64,000 nt of DNA, taken from Haematobacter missouriensis. GTDB taxonomy: Bacteria > Pseudomonadota > Alphaproteobacteria > Rhodobacterales > Rhodobacteraceae. The translations under genes were made by a program, and so were the position numbers. The first letter of the stretch is position 1. Each line of letters opens with the position of its first letter. This document shows positions 43,273 through 53,023 of this stretch, piece after piece. The stretch spans positions 186,001 to 250,000 of the forward strand of contig NZ_JFGS01000001.1 in assembly GCF_000740775.1 (NCBI RefSeq), written 5' to 3'. Below the pieces are notes generated by a model. It was not told where the DNA came from and did no database searches. It saw only the letters and a program-made list of their open reading frames with translations.

Positions 43273-44742
43273 ATGACCTCACCCGTCGCCATCCATTTTC
43301 GCGAAATGTCCTCCGAGGGGCTCGCCGATTTTGAGGGACGCATCGTCGTTCTGATCGATCCCTCGGGCAAGCCGGATGCCACGGTCAGGCCGCTGAACCG
43401 GCTTGTGAAGGGAGCGATCGAGCGTTTCGCTTCCTCTGAAGCGTTCGAGAAGATGAAACCGGGCGATGCCGTTGATCTGACCTGGCCCGCAGGCATCGGG
43501 GCAGAGGCGGTTCAGGTGGTGAAGCTGCCGCGGAAGCCGGAAGCCGCCATCGCCCGAAAGGCCGGCGCGGCCATCGGGCGGGCTGTCGGGCCGAAAGGGG
43601 CGATCGTGCTTGTCGGCGGCAATGGCGGCGCGGCGGAGCTTTCCTTCGGGCTCGCGCTCCGCGCCTATGATTTCGGCCTCTACAAGTCCGAGCCCCCCGC
43701 GGAGCGGGGCACCGTCACGCTGATGGTTGCGGATCCGGAGAAGGTCGCCGCCGCTGCGCAGCCTATGGCCGCGCTGGCGGAAGGGGTGTTCTTCACCCGT
43801 GATCTGGTCAATGAACCCGCCAACGTCCTGACAACCACCGATTTCGCCGCGCGTCTGGCCGCGATGCAGGAACTCGGGCTGGATGTGGAGATACTGGAGG
43901 AAGCCGATCTTGCCGATCTGGGCATGCGCGCGCTGCTGGGCGTGGGGCAGGGGTCGGAAAGCCCCTCGAAGGTCGTCGTCATGCACTGGCGGGGCGGAGA
44001 GGCGGGCACGCCGCCGCTCGCGCTCGTCGGCAAGGGGGTGGTCTTCGATACGGGCGGCATTTCCCTGAAGCCAAGCGCCGGCATGGAGGAGATGACCATG
44101 GACATGGGGGGCGCGGGCGTCGTGGCGGGCGTCATGCGGACACTCGCGCTAAGGAAGGCGCGGGCGAATGTCGTTGGGCTCGTGGGGCTCGTGGAGAACA
44201 TGCCCGACGGCAAGGCACAGCGCCCCGGTGATGTGGTGAAATCGAAGCGCGGCGTGACGATCGAGGTGAACAACACTGATGCCGAGGGGCGGCTCGTTCT
44301 GGCCGACGTGCTCTGGTATGCGCAGGAGCGGTTCCAGCCCTCCGGCATCGTCGATCTCGCCACGCTGACAGGCGCGGTGATCGTGGCCCTGGGGCATGAG
44401 ATGACCGGCGTCTTTTCCAACGATGATGCCTTCTGCGATGCCTTCCTCGCGGCGGCGAAGGCGGAAGGCGAGGGTGCGTGGCGGCTGCCTCTGGGCGATG
44501 GCTATGACCGGCTCATCCGGTCGAACATCGCCGACATCAAGAACTCTGCCGGACGGGAGGCCGGATCGGTCACCGCGGCACAGTTCCTCCAGCGGTTCAT
44601 CGCCGACGGCACACCGTGGATCCATCTGGACATCGCGGGCACGGCGCATGTGAAGCGCGACACCACCGTCGGACCGAAGGGCGCGACCGGCTGGGGGGTG
44701 ATGAGCCTCGACCGGCTGATCCGCGATCGTTACGAGTCGTAG
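43273..44742 (+). CDS. pepA: Leucyl aminopeptidase (M17)
   Basis: 489-residue di-metal cytosolic aminopeptidase. The catalytic half has GKGVVFDTGGISLKPSAGMEEMTMDMGG (about 258-285) and the M17 signature NTDAEGRLVLAD (about 335-346). The N-terminal half (1-160) is the variable domain. The ATG at 43273 is the domain start; the 13-codon upstream extension has no support. Divergent from lptF; holC follows after 5 nt, a classic pepA-holC pair. Confidence 0.95.
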   Translation: MTSPVAIHFREMSSEGLADFEGRIVVLIDPSGKPDATVRPLNRLVKGAIERFASSEAFEKMKPGDAVDLTWPAGIGAEAVQVVKLPRKPEAAIARKAGAAIGRAVGPKGAIVLVGGNGGAAELSFGLALRAYDFGLYKSEPPAERGTVTLMVADPEKVAAAAQPMAALAEGVFFTRDLVNEPANVLTTTDFAARLAAMQELGLDVEILEEADLADLGMRALLGVGQGSESPSKVVVMHWRGGEAGTPPLALVGKGVVFDTGGISLKPSAGMEEMTMDMGGAGVVAGVMRTLALRKARANVVGLVGLVENMPDGKAQRPGDVVKSKRGVTIEVNNTDAEGRLVLADVLWYAQERFQPSGIVDLATLTGAVIVALGHEMTGVFSNDDAFCDAFLAAAKAEGEGAWRLPLGDGYDRLIRSNIADIKNSAGREAGSVTAAQFLQRFIADGTPWIHLDIAGTAHVKRDTTVGPKGATGWGVMSLDRLIRDRYES

Positions 44743-44747
44743 GACGA

Positions 44748-45200
44748 GTGGCTGCGCTTTTCTATCACCTGACGCGATCCCCGGCAGAATCGCTTCTGCC
44801 GGTTCTCATCGACCGGTCGTTGAAGGCAGGCTGGCGCGTGGCTGTGCGGGGAACGCGGCCGGACAGGCTCGCCTGGCTTGATGAGCGGCTATGGTTGGAG
44901 CCGGAGGACGGCTTCCTGCCGCATGGTCTTCTCGGGGGGGAATGGGACGCGGCGCAACCGGTTCTGCTCACACCCGGGCCAGTGACGAACGGTGCGCGCT
45001 GCCTGATGTGCATCGACGGCGCAGAGGCGGAACCCGAGGAGGCAGCGACCCTCGACCGGGTGTGCATTCTTTTCGACGGAACTGATCCCGGAGCAGTGGA
45101 AGGGGCGCGCGGTCAATGGCGACGTCTGACCGGCGCAGGCGTCAGCGCGCAATATTGGAGCGAGGAAAGCGGCCGCTGGGAGAAGAAAGCGGAAAGCTGA
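44748..45200 (+). CDS. holC: DNA polymerase III subunit chi
   Basis: 150-residue chi subunit linking the clamp loader to SSB. Starts GTG (VAALFYHLTRSPAESLLPVLIDRSLKAGWRVAVR), with RLDWLDERLWLEPEDGFLPHG-type family stretch (about 45-63) and FDGTDPGAVEGAR near the end. Directly downstream of pepA (5-nt gap), which confirms the assignment and suggests co-transcription. Confidence 0.92.
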   Translation: MAALFYHLTRSPAESLLPVLIDRSLKAGWRVAVRGTRPDRLAWLDERLWLEPEDGFLPHGLLGGEWDAAQPVLLTPGPVTNGARCLMCIDGAEAEPEEAATLDRVCILFDGTDPGAVEGARGQWRRLTGAGVSAQYWSEESGRWEKKAES

Positions 45201-45285
45201 TCCTCTTCGTGCACGGTGCCAGTCCGACGATCGAGCCGTGCTGGACTTGGCTTTTGTCCCTGTTTACGACAGGCGAATTGATTTC

Positions 45286-45315
45286 CGCCGCCCGCAGTAA
45301 ACCTGCCGGGCGGCG
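45286..45315. terminator. Hairpin between convergent holC and aroG
   Basis: 12-bp stem with one bulged C: CGCCGCCCG (45286-45294) pairs with CGGGCGGCG (45307-45315), plus CAG/CTG inside, loop TAAAC. Short A/T runs on each side but no long T tract. Likely ends transcription of both neighbours. Confidence 0.55.
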
Positions 45316-45328
45316 AAGTAGGGCGGAA

Positions 45329-46702
45329 TCACGCGCCCGCAACGATCCTCTGTGACTCGCGGCGGGTGGAAAGCTCCGCTGATACCAGGAAGGCGAGCTC
45401 CAATGCCTGATTGGCGTTCAGGCGCGGATCGCAGGCCGTGTGGTAGCGGGAGGACAGATCCTCATCCGTTACGGCCCGAACTCCACCAGTGCATTCGGTG
45501 ACATCCGCGCCGGTCATCTCGAAATGGACGCCGCCCGGGATCGTGCCTTCTGCGTTATGAACGTCGAAGAATTCCCGCACCTCGCGAAGCACCGATTCGA
45601 AGGGACGAGTCTTGTAGCCAGAGGCCGATTTGATCGTATTGCCGTGCATGGGATCGCAGGTCCAGACCACCTGCGCGCCCTCTTCCTGCACCGCGCGGAT
45701 GAGACGGGGCAGATTGTCGCCCACGGTGCCTGCGCCGAACCGGGCAATCAGCGTCAGCCGCCCGGCCTCGTTCGTCGGGTTCAGCTTCGCAAGCAGGCGT
45801 TTTAGGTCATCGCTGGAAAGCGATGGCCCGCATTTCAGCCCGATGGGGTTCTGCACGCCGCGACAGAATTCGACATGCGCGCCATCGACCTGCCGGGTAC
45901 GGTCCCCGATCCAGATCATGTGACCCGACCCCGCGACCGGAAGGCCGGTGGTGGAGTCGATCCGGCAGAGCGCCTCCTCATATTCCAGCAGGAGCGCCTC
46001 ATGGCTGGTGTAGAAATCCACTTTTGCCAGCTCATGCGCTGTGTCGGCGTTCACGCCCGCCGCATTCATGAAGTCGAGCGCATCGGAGATGCGGTTGGAG
46101 ATCTCCCGGTACCGCTCCGCCGCGTCATGATCGGTGAAGCGGGAGGTGAAGGCATGAACGCGGTGGATATCCGCGTAACCGCCGGTGGAGAAGGCACGCA
46201 GCAGGTTCAGCGACGCAGCAGCCTGGGTATAGGCTTGCAGCATCCGCCGGGGATCGGGCGTCCGTGCCTCAGGGGTGAAGTCGAAACCGTTGATGATGTC
46301 GCCCTTGTAGGACGGCAGTTCGACGCCGTTCACGATCTCGTTCGGGGCGGAGCGGGGCTTCGCGAACTGTCCGGCCATGCGCCCGACCTTGATGACAGGC
46401 ACCTTGGCCCCCCAGGTCAACACGACGGCCATCTGGAGCAGCACCTTGAACGTGTCGCGAATCGCATCGGCGGAGAAGGCGGAGAAGCTCTCCGCGCAGT
46501 CGCCGCCTTGAAGCAGAAACGCCTTGCCCTGCGCCACTTCTCCCAGCGCGCGTTTGAGCTTGCGGGCCTCCCCCGCAAACACGAGCGGCGGATAGTTCCC
46601 GAGCTGCGACTCCACCTCCGCGAGAATCGCAGGTTCGGGATAGTCGGGCATCTGCACCCGGGGGCGCGTACGCCAGTCCGACTTGCTCCAGCCTTTGCTC
46701 AT
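45329..46702 (-). CDS. aroG: Class II 3-deoxy-7-phosphoheptulonate (DAHP) synthase
   Basis: 457-residue plant-like (class II) DAHP synthase, first step of aromatic amino acid synthesis from PEP and erythrose-4-phosphate. Family stretches: [32 protein letters not shown] (about 42-73, metal-binding Cys), [28 protein letters not shown]-type ([15 protein letters not shown], about 340) and [18 protein letters not shown]. Lone gene with a divergent GlxA-type regulator about 250 nt away. Confidence 0.96.
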   Translation of the reverse strand: MSKGWSKSDWRTRPRVQMPDYPEPAILAEVESQLGNYPPLVFAGEARKLKRALGEVAQGKAFLLQGGDCAESFSAFSADAIRDTFKVLLQMAVVLTWGAKVPVIKVGRMAGQFAKPRSAPNEIVNGVELPSYKGDIINGFDFTPEARTPDPRRMLQAYTQAAASLNLLRAFSTGGYADIHRVHAFTSRFTDHDAAERYREISNRISDALDFMNAAGVNADTAHELAKVDFYTSHEALLLEYEEALCRIDSTTGLPVAGSGHMIWIGDRTRQVDGAHVEFCRGVQNPIGLKCGPSLSSDDLKRLLAKLNPTNEAGRLTLIARFGAGTVGDNLPRLIRAVQEEGAQVVWTCDPMHGNTIKSASGYKTRPFESVLREVREFFDVHNAEGTIPGGVHFEMTGADVTECTGGVRAVTDEDLSSRYHTACDPRLNANQALELAFLVSAELSTRRESQRIVAGA

Positions 46703-46956
46703 GATGGCCTCCGCACAAAGTGGCTTGCCGTTATATGGGCGTTGGCCCCATCATGCAAACCCCAATCCCATCCGATCGCTCTTAAGAAGTGACCTCTTGC
46801 GTGGGCAGGAGAGACCTGCTTTTCTTGTCGCGAAAACGCCATGAAGGGTCGCAATCCATGCGCGACGTGAGACCCGACGGGCCCATCGTCTCTGGCCGCT
46901 CCCCCGAAGGCCGCCCCCATGAAGACCGCCCACCCCGTGAGGTTGGCAGAAGTGTC

Positions 46957-47940
46957 ATGAATGGCCGTGCGGGAGAGGTCCAGCCGCGCCGGTTCGTCTT
47001 CCTTCTGCTGGACCGCTTCACGCTCATCGCGTTCGCGAGCGCCGTGGAACCATTGCGTATCGCCAACATGATGTCGGGGCAGACGCTCTATTCGTGGCAG
47101 CTTGCTGGGGAGAACGGCGTGCAGGCTGTCTGCTCCAACGGTTGCGCCTTCCGGGTGGACATGGGGCTCGACGTGCTCGACCGGGAGGAGACGCTGGTGA
47201 TCTGTGGCGGCTTGGAGATAGAGGCGGCCTCCTCCAAGCGGGTGCTCGCCTGGCTCCGGCGGGAAGCGCGGCGCGGCGGGCGGATGGCCGGGATCTGCAC
47301 CGGCGCCTGGACATTGGCGCGGGCGGGCCTGCTGGATGGGCGGCGCGCGACGATCCATTGGGAAAATCAGGACAGTTTCATTGAGGAGTTCGAGAACGTC
47401 CGGCTGTCGAAGGCGGTGTTCGTCACCGACGGAAACCGGCTGACGAGCGCGGGCGGCACCTCCGCCATCGACATGATGCTGAAGATCATCGCCGACGATC
47501 ATGGAGAGGATCTGGCCAACGCGGTCGCGGACCAGATGGTCTATTCCTCCATCCGCACGGGGCAGGACACGCAGCGCCTTTCCATCCCCACTCGTATCGG
47601 GGTCCGCCACCCGAAGCTCAGCCAGGTCATCCAGATGATGGAGCGCAACATCGAGGAGCCGATCAGCCCGACCCGGCTTGCTGAAGATGTCGCGATGTCC
47701 ACCCGTCAGCTCGAACGGCTGTTCCGGCGCTATCTCAACCGCAGTCCCAAGCGATACTACATGGAGCTACGGCTACAGAAGGCGCGGAACCTGCTGATGC
47801 AGACCGACATGAGCGTCATCAACGTGGCCTTGGCCTGCGGCTTCGCCAGCCCGTCGCATTTCTCCAAATGCTACCGGGCCCATTACGCGACCACCCCCTA
47901 CCGGGAGCGGGGCAGTCACGCGATGCGGTTGTCGTTCTGA
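46957..47940 (+). CDS. GlxA-family transcriptional regulator (DJ-1/PfpI-like + AraC HTH)
   Basis: About 327-residue regulator. The N-terminal half (about 10-190) is a DJ-1/PfpI glutamine-amidotransferase-like domain with the cysteine elbow MAGICTGAWTLARAGLLDG. The C-terminal half carries a double AraC helix-turn-helix (MERNIEEPISPTRLAEDVAMSTRQLERLFRRYL and VINVALACGFASPSHFSKCYRAHY). Such proteins control amine or glycine-betaine/sarcosine catabolism in some bacteria (GbdR/SouR branch), which would fit the sox genes at 25 kb, but this is inference. The start is uncertain: ATG 46858 would add 33 residues. Confidence 0.86.
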   Translation: MNGRAGEVQPRRFVFLLLDRFTLIAFASAVEPLRIANMMSGQTLYSWQLAGENGVQAVCSNGCAFRVDMGLDVLDREETLVICGGLEIEAASSKRVLAWLRREARRGGRMAGICTGAWTLARAGLLDGRRATIHWENQDSFIEEFENVRLSKAVFVTDGNRLTSAGGTSAIDMMLKIIADDHGEDLANAVADQMVYSSIRTGQDTQRLSIPTRIGVRHPKLSQVIQMMERNIEEPISPTRLAEDVAMSTRQLERLFRRYLNRSPKRYYMELRLQKARNLLMQTDMSVINVALACGFASPSHFSKCYRAHYATTPYRERGSHAMRLSF

Positions 47941-47953
47941 CGGTGCTGGCGCC

Positions 47954-49765
47954 TCAGGCCGCGTCCTCTTCCAGCGCCTGCCGGATCCAAAGCGCGGCAT
48001 AGCGGCCCTTCTGCGACAGCAGCTCTGCATGCGTGCCCGCTTCCTGCACGGTGCCGTTATCCAGCACGAGTATTAGGTTCGCATCCACGATGGTGGAAAG
48101 GCGGTGCGCCACGGTAATCACCGTCCGCCCCCGGCCGAGTTCTGCCAGCGAATCGCGAATCCCCGCCTCCGTCTGCGTGTCGAGTGCGGAAGTGGCTTCG
48201 TCCAGCAGCAGGATCGGGGGGTTCTTCAGCAACGTCCGCGCGATGCCGACGCGCTGCTTCTCCCCGCCGGAGAGCTTCAGCCCGCGTTCGCCCACCTGCG
48301 TGTCATACCCTTCGGGCAGGCTCTCGATGAAATCGTGGATGCGGGCAGCCCGCGCCGCGCCGATCACATCCTCCCGCGTTGCGCCCTCGCGACCATAGGC
48401 GATGTTGTAGAAGATCGAGTCGTTGAACAGGACCGTGTCCTGCGGCACTACCCCGATGGAGGCATGCAGACTCGATTGCGTGACATCGCGGATATCCTGT
48501 CCGTCGATGTGGATTGCACCGCTCTGCACATCGTAGAAGCGGAAGAGCAGACGACCGACGGTTGACTTCCCCGCCCCGGACGGGCCGACAATGGCCACCG
48601 TCTCTCCCGGAGCGGCGCGGAAGGTCAGCCCTTTCAGGATCGGGCGGGCGGGATCGTAGCCGAAGTGCACATCGTCGAAAACCACCTCGCCGCCGCTGAT
48701 GCGAAGTGGGTGGGCATCGGGCGCATCCACGACTTCGGTCGGTTGCTCCAGCAGGTCGAACATCGCCGCCATGTCCACCAGCGCCTGACGTATCTCCCGA
48801 TAGACTGTCCCGAGAAAGCCCAGCGGCAGGGTGATCTGGAGCATGTAGGAGTTGACCATCACGAAATCGCCCACGGTCAGCGTCCCCGCCTGCACGCCAC
48901 GCGCGGCCATGACCATGACGATCACAAGGCCGGAAGTGATGATGAGCGTCTGTCCGGCATTGAGGAAGGCCAGCGAATAGGACGTCTTGAGCGCGGCGCG
49001 CTGATAGCCCGTCATGGCGACGTCATAGCGCGCGGCTTCACGCCCTTCGGCATTGAAATATTTGACAGTTTCGTAGTTCAGAAGACTGTCCAGCGCCTTC
49101 TGATTGGCTTCCTGATCCCGGTCGTTCATCTCCTTGCGCATACGAACGCGCCATTCGGTGACGATCGTGGTGAACAGGATGTAGAGGGCAATGACCACCC
49201 CCACGACCAGCGTATAGGTGGGGTCGAACACAAGGGCGAGGATGATGCCCACCAGCACCAACTCAAGGATCAGCGGTCCGATGGAGAACAGCATGAAGCG
49301 CAGCAGGAAGTCGATGCTCTTCACCCCCCGCTCCATCACGCGAGACAGCGCGCCGGTGCGCCGGGTGATGTGGTAGCGCATGGACAGCCGGTGGATATGC
49401 TCGAACGTCTCCATGGCGAGACCATGCAGCGCGCGCATCCCGACCTTGGCGAAGATTGCGTCGCGCAACTCCTCAAAGCCGTCCGACATGAGCCGCGCGA
49501 CACCATACGCGACCGTCAGCCCCACTGCGCCCAGCCCGAGCATGCCGAGCGGCCCTGTCACCTCGTGAGACAGGCTGTCCACCGCAGCTTTGTAGAAGAA
49601 CGGCACCACCACCGAGATGAGCTTGGCCAGCACGAGGATCGCCATCGCGATGACGACGCGCCGCCGGACCCATGGCGTATTCTGCGGCCACAGATAGGGC
49701 GCCACACGCCGGATCGTGCGCCACGCGCTGCGGCTTTCGCTCATCGTTTCTGGCGTATGGGACAT
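47954..49765 (-). CDS. Atm1-type ABC exporter (half-transporter)
   Basis: 603-residue ABC exporter with a fused membrane domain (about 15-330, six helices) and ATPase (about 360-600). Walker [10 protein letters not shown], signature KLSGGEKQRVGIARTLL and Walker B PILLLDEATSALD are intact. The sequence (HVHFGYDPARPILKGL..., PYLWPQNTPWVRRRVV near the start) resembles the Atm1/heavy-metal subfamily that exports glutathione-linked compounds or confers metal tolerance. ATG 49765 chosen; GTG 49795 and ATG 49744 are alternatives. Confidence 0.88.
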   Translation of the reverse strand: MSHTPETMSESRSAWRTIRRVAPYLWPQNTPWVRRRVVIAMAILVLAKLISVVVPFFYKAAVDSLSHEVTGPLGMLGLGAVGLTVAYGVARLMSDGFEELRDAIFAKVGMRALHGLAMETFEHIHRLSMRYHITRRTGALSRVMERGVKSIDFLLRFMLFSIGPLILELVLVGIILALVFDPTYTLVVGVVIALYILFTTIVTEWRVRMRKEMNDRDQEANQKALDSLLNYETVKYFNAEGREAARYDVAMTGYQRAALKTSYSLAFLNAGQTLIITSGLVIVMVMAARGVQAGTLTVGDFVMVNSYMLQITLPLGFLGTVYREIRQALVDMAAMFDLLEQPTEVVDAPDAHPLRISGGEVVFDDVHFGYDPARPILKGLTFRAAPGETVAIVGPSGAGKSTVGRLLFRFYDVQSGAIHIDGQDIRDVTQSSLHASIGVVPQDTVLFNDSIFYNIAYGREGATREDVIGAARAARIHDFIESLPEGYDTQVGERGLKLSGGEKQRVGIARTLLKNPPILLLDEATSALDTQTEAGIRDSLAELGRGRTVITVAHRLSTIVDANLILVLDNGTVQEAGTHAELLSQKGRYAALWIRQALEEDAA

Positions 49766-50049
49766 GGGGGGTTCCGTCTGGAAGGGTGGCGACACTAGCG
49801 GACCGGGGGCCGGAAGGCCAGAGGCGTCGGGCCTTTCACATATGGGATTACCTCTATGCTGGTCGGCGGGTTCACCCTCACCGGGCTCACTCTACCGGAG
49901 CGGAGGCCGCGGCCCGTCCCTGGGCAGCCTCAACCGGTTCCGCGTGGATCCGGTGCGCGCGCAAAACCTGCCAAAGCCCCACGGCCTTGCGAGCAGCGAG
50001 GGGACGCCCTAGGAACAGCGCCGAAAAGCCACCTTCACGGAGCGATGTC

Positions 50050-50607
50050 ATGACTCGGCCCGAAAAATCCGTCTGCGTCTTCTGTGGCGCCCGTCCCGGA
50101 ACGCGCGCGCCTTATGCGGCGACGGCGGCCGAGATGGGCCGTATGCTGGCCGAGCAGAACTGGCGGCTCGTCTATGGGGCGGGGGATGTCGGCCTGATGG
50201 GGGAAGTGGCACGCGCGGCTCAGATGGCGGGGGCTGAAACCTTCGGCGTGATCCCGGAGCATCTGGTGAAGTGGGAGGTCGGCAAGCGCGATCTTTCCAC
50301 CTATATCGTCACGTCAAACATGCACGAGCGCAAAACGGTCATGTATCAGAACTCGGATGCCGTCGTCGTGCTGCCGGGCGGTATCGGCACGCTTGACGAA
50401 TTCTTCGAGGTGCTGACGTGGCGCTACCTAAAGCTCCATGACAAGCCGATCTTCATCCTCAACGTCGAGGGATTCTGGGATCCGCTGGCTCGGCTCATCG
50501 ACCAGTTGATAGACGAAGGTTTCGCGGGCGCTGAAATTCGCGACTTCTACACGGTAGTGCCGGATGTGCCGAGGCTCGCCGCCAGCTTGCGCGCCGCGCT
50601 CGCCTGA
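50050..50607 (+). CDS. LOG-family protein (cytokinin riboside 5'-monophosphate phosphoribohydrolase type)
   Basis: 185-residue nucleotide-fold hydrolase of the LOG/TIGR00730 family, which splits purine riboside monophosphates into base and ribose-5-phosphate. PGGIGTLDEFFE (about 110-121) is the diagnostic motif, with YGAGDVGLMG (about 44-53, first Gly replaced by Ala-Gly-Asp) and the arginine in NMHERK. ATG 50050 has GGAG upstream. The last 61 nt overlap the convergent rarD gene. Confidence 0.9.
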   Translation: MTRPEKSVCVFCGARPGTRAPYAATAAEMGRMLAEQNWRLVYGAGDVGLMGEVARAAQMAGAETFGVIPEHLVKWEVGKRDLSTYIVTSNMHERKTVMYQNSDAVVVLPGGIGTLDEFFEVLTWRYLKLHDKPIFILNVEGFWDPLARLIDQLIDEGFAGAEIRDFYTVVPDVPRLAASLRAALA

Positions 50608-51467
50608 CGGCGCAGAGCGACGATATAGATCAGCACGGCCAGCCAGATCATCGGGAAGGCCAATGCGTGCGCGTGGGTAAACGGCTCCCCGAACGCCAGT
50701 GTGGCGATGAGGAACTGGATGGTCGGGTTGATGTATTGCACGACACCCAGCGTTGACATCGGGATACGCCGGGAGGCGTAGGTGAACAGCATCAGCGGAA
50801 TCGCGGTGAGCGGCCCTGTTCCGATAAGCAGAAGTGTCGTGCGCCAATCCGAGCCGAAATGCTCCGCGCCCGGAACCTCCGTATGCGGCAGGATCAGCCA
50901 GACCAGCGCCAGCGGGGCCAGAAACATCACCTCCGCCGTCACGGAGACCGTGGCATCGGCGGTGATCTTCTTCTTGGCGAGCCCGTAAAGCCCGAAGCTC
51001 ACCGCGATGGCGAGCGAGAACCATGGCGCTACCCCAAGGCCGATGGTCAGCGTCAGAACCCCCGTCGCGGCCAGTGCGACGGCGATCCATTGGAGCCATG
51101 ACAGGCGTTCATGGAACACCAGCAGCCCGATCAGGACCGCGACCATCGGAAAGATGTAGTAGCCAAGGCTCGATTCGAGCGCGTGGCCCATCTGGATCGA
51201 CAGGATATAGACGAACCAGTTCACGCCCATCATCAGCGCGCCGAAGAGAATGAGCCCACCTTCACGCGACGTCATCGCGCGCCGAAGGGCCGGGAGTCGG
51301 CCCTGCACAGCAAGGACGGCGCCGAAGAACACGACCGACCAGAGAGTCCGGTAAGAGAGGATTTCGAGCGCGGGAACATGGGACAGCAGCTTGTAATAAA
51401 GTCCGAGCACTCCCCAGATCACGCTGCTGCAAATGACGGCGATGAGGCCGCGCTGACTGTCCGGCAT
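50547..51467 (-). CDS. rarD: RarD-type EamA (DMT) permease
   Basis: 306-residue ten-helix inner-membrane protein of the drug/metabolite transporter superfamily, RarD branch (SSVIWGVLGLYYKLLSHVPALEILSYRTLWSVVF at the N-terminus, GVVQYINPTIQFLIA near residue 240). Two EamA repeats, about 8-140 and 150-285. Substrate unknown. Its last 20 codons lie antisense to the end of the LOG gene. It follows the sodB terminator on the same strand. Confidence 0.9.
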   Translation of the reverse strand: MPDSQRGLIAVICSSVIWGVLGLYYKLLSHVPALEILSYRTLWSVVFFGAVLAVQGRLPALRRAMTSREGGLILFGALMMGVNWFVYILSIQMGHALESSLGYYIFPMVAVLIGLLVFHERLSWLQWIAVALAATGVLTLTIGLGVAPWFSLAIAVSFGLYGLAKKKITADATVSVTAEVMFLAPLALVWLILPHTEVPGAEHFGSDWRTTLLLIGTGPLTAIPLMLFTYASRRIPMSTLGVVQYINPTIQFLIATLAFGEPFTHAHALAFPMIWLAVLIYIVALRRQASAARKLAASLGTSGTTV

Positions 51468-51491
51468 GGCTCCGGTTCCCTATAGTGGAAA

Positions 51492-51517
51492 GCCCCCGCG
51501 CCTTGGAGCGCGGGGGC
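51492..51517 (-). terminator. Intrinsic terminator of sodB
   Basis: Perfect 10-bp stem GCCCCCGCGC/GCGCGGGGGC with a 6-nt loop. On the minus strand it is followed by TTTCC. It lies 69 nt after the sodB stop and just before rarD. Confidence 0.7.
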
Positions 51518-51585
51518 CGGGTTACTTGTCCGACGTCCCGATACGTTCCAACGCTACCGGCTGGAAGTCGGGGTCGATGCTGACC

Positions 51586-52188
51586 TCAGAGGCGGGAGGC
51601 CACGTTTTCCCAGTTCACCAGCTTGTCGAGGAAGTTGGTGAGGTAGGCAGGCCGCTTGTTGCGGAAGTCGATGTAGTAGGAATGTTCCCACACGTCGCAG
51701 CCCAGCAGAGCCGTCTGGCCGAAGCAGAGCGGGTTCACCCCGTTCTCCGTCTTGGTGATCTTCAGGCCGCCATCGGCATCCTTGACCAGCCAGGACCAGC
51801 CGGAACCGAACTGTCCAGCCCCCGCGGCGGCGAATTCTTCCTTGAACTTGGCGACGGAGCCGAAGGCTTCCGTCAGCGCCTTTTCAAGCTCGCCCGGAAT
51901 CTTCTTGTCCTCGCCCGGACCCATGACTTCCCAGAACAGGATGTGGTTCCAGTGCTGCGAGGCGTTGTTGAAGATCCCGGACTGCGCGACGGCACCGGCC
52001 TGGTAGGTGCCCTTCACGATGTCTTCGAGCGGTTTGGATTCCCACTCGGTCCCCGCGATCAGCTTGTTGCCGTTATCGACATAGGCCTTGTGGTGGATGT
52101 CGTGGTGGAACTCGAGCGTCTCCTTGGACATGCCGAGGGATGCGAGCGCATCATGGGCATAGGGAAGATCGGGAAGTGTGAAAGCCAT
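51586..52188 (-). CDS. sodB: Superoxide dismutase (Fe type)
   Basis: 200-residue cytoplasmic enzyme removing superoxide. Metal ligands: His28 (LEFHHD), His82 (FNNASQHWNH), and Asp/His in DVWEHSYYIDFRNKRPAYL near the C-terminus. The Gln in NNASQHWNH is typical of the iron form; a cambialistic Fe/Mn enzyme cannot be excluded. ATG 52188 has AGAGGAG at good spacing; the upstream frame is not used. Monocistronic, with a terminator downstream. Confidence 0.95.
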   Translation of the reverse strand: MAFTLPDLPYAHDALASLGMSKETLEFHHDIHHKAYVDNGNKLIAGTEWESKPLEDIVKGTYQAGAVAQSGIFNNASQHWNHILFWEVMGPGEDKKIPGELEKALTEAFGSVAKFKEEFAAAGAGQFGSGWSWLVKDADGGLKITKTENGVNPLCFGQTALLGCDVWEHSYYIDFRNKRPAYLTNFLDKLVNWENVASRL

Positions 52189-52293
52189 CGAAGACTCCTC
52201 TCGCGCTTTGGTGATCGGCAGCAGGAATAAGGCGCGTGCCGCCGGCAAGGTCAAGGAAGAACAGCTTACCTCCCGCCCGGGTTCCGCATGGCC

Positions 52294-52893
52294 TCACGAG
52301 CGGCGGGTGTAAAGGCCGTCCGCCCCATCAGGGCGTGCGCCGGGAATCGAGCGTCCGAATGTCACGCGGATAACCTTGCTTTCCTCGGCCGGGACAAGGC
52401 GTACAGTACCGAGGGTCAGGAGCGGGGTGCCATTCGCCGCAGGCTTCCGGTTACTGGCGACGTTCTGAATTGCACCAAGGATAAGCGGGCGACCGGCAGC
52501 GTCCGGGGCAAGCGGCAGGAGCACCATGCGTCGCTCGCACCCGCTTTCGGTGAGGGAGAGTTCGGCGCGTGCCCGGTCGATCGTCACGGCTTCGAGGCAG
52601 GCGGCGATACGCCCGCGCGTGCCCGGTTCAAAGATCGCGCCGAAAGGGAGGCGTTCGGGCTCCTCTCCGGTGAGGGCGGACAGGCTCCTTCCCGCGTAGC
52701 GGAAACGCCAGCCCCAGGACGCATCGCGGGTCAACAGGAAACAGGCGTGGAGTGCACCGGCAATTGCCGTCCCTGCGAGGGCGGAACGGGGCGGCAATCC
52801 ATGAACCGGAAGCTCCCGGCAAGCCTTTTCCCAAGCCGTGCGGATAAGGTGGACGGGATCGCTCTCGACCCCGTCCATGCGGATGTTACTCAT
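52294..52893 (-). CDS. PAS-domain protein (PAS_5 type)
   Basis: 199-residue soluble protein. The middle part (about 55-135: LTRDASWGWRFRYAGRSLSALTGEEPERLPFGAIFEPGTRGRI) fits the alphaproteobacterial PAS_5 family of single-domain sensors; the C-terminus (RVTFGRSIPGARPDGADGLYTRR) is a typical conserved tail. No output domain. Ligand and partner unknown. Divergent from gmk. Confidence 0.75.
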   Translation of the reverse strand: MSNIRMDGVESDPVHLIRTAWEKACRELPVHGLPPRSALAGTAIAGALHACFLLTRDASWGWRFRYAGRSLSALTGEEPERLPFGAIFEPGTRGRIAACLEAVTIDRARAELSLTESGCERRMVLLPLAPDAAGRPLILGAIQNVASNRKPAANGTPLLTLGTVRLVPAEESKVIRVTFGRSIPGARPDGADGLYTRRS

Positions 52894-53023
52894 GACACTC
52901 GTACTCCAAACCGGGGCGCGTCGACCGGTTGGTTGTTGCCAAGCGCAGTCAGCGTCCTTACCGAAACTTTAATATCGTTGTTTGCCGCAGGGCGGCAGCG
53001 AAAAGTGAACAAAAGGTTAACCC

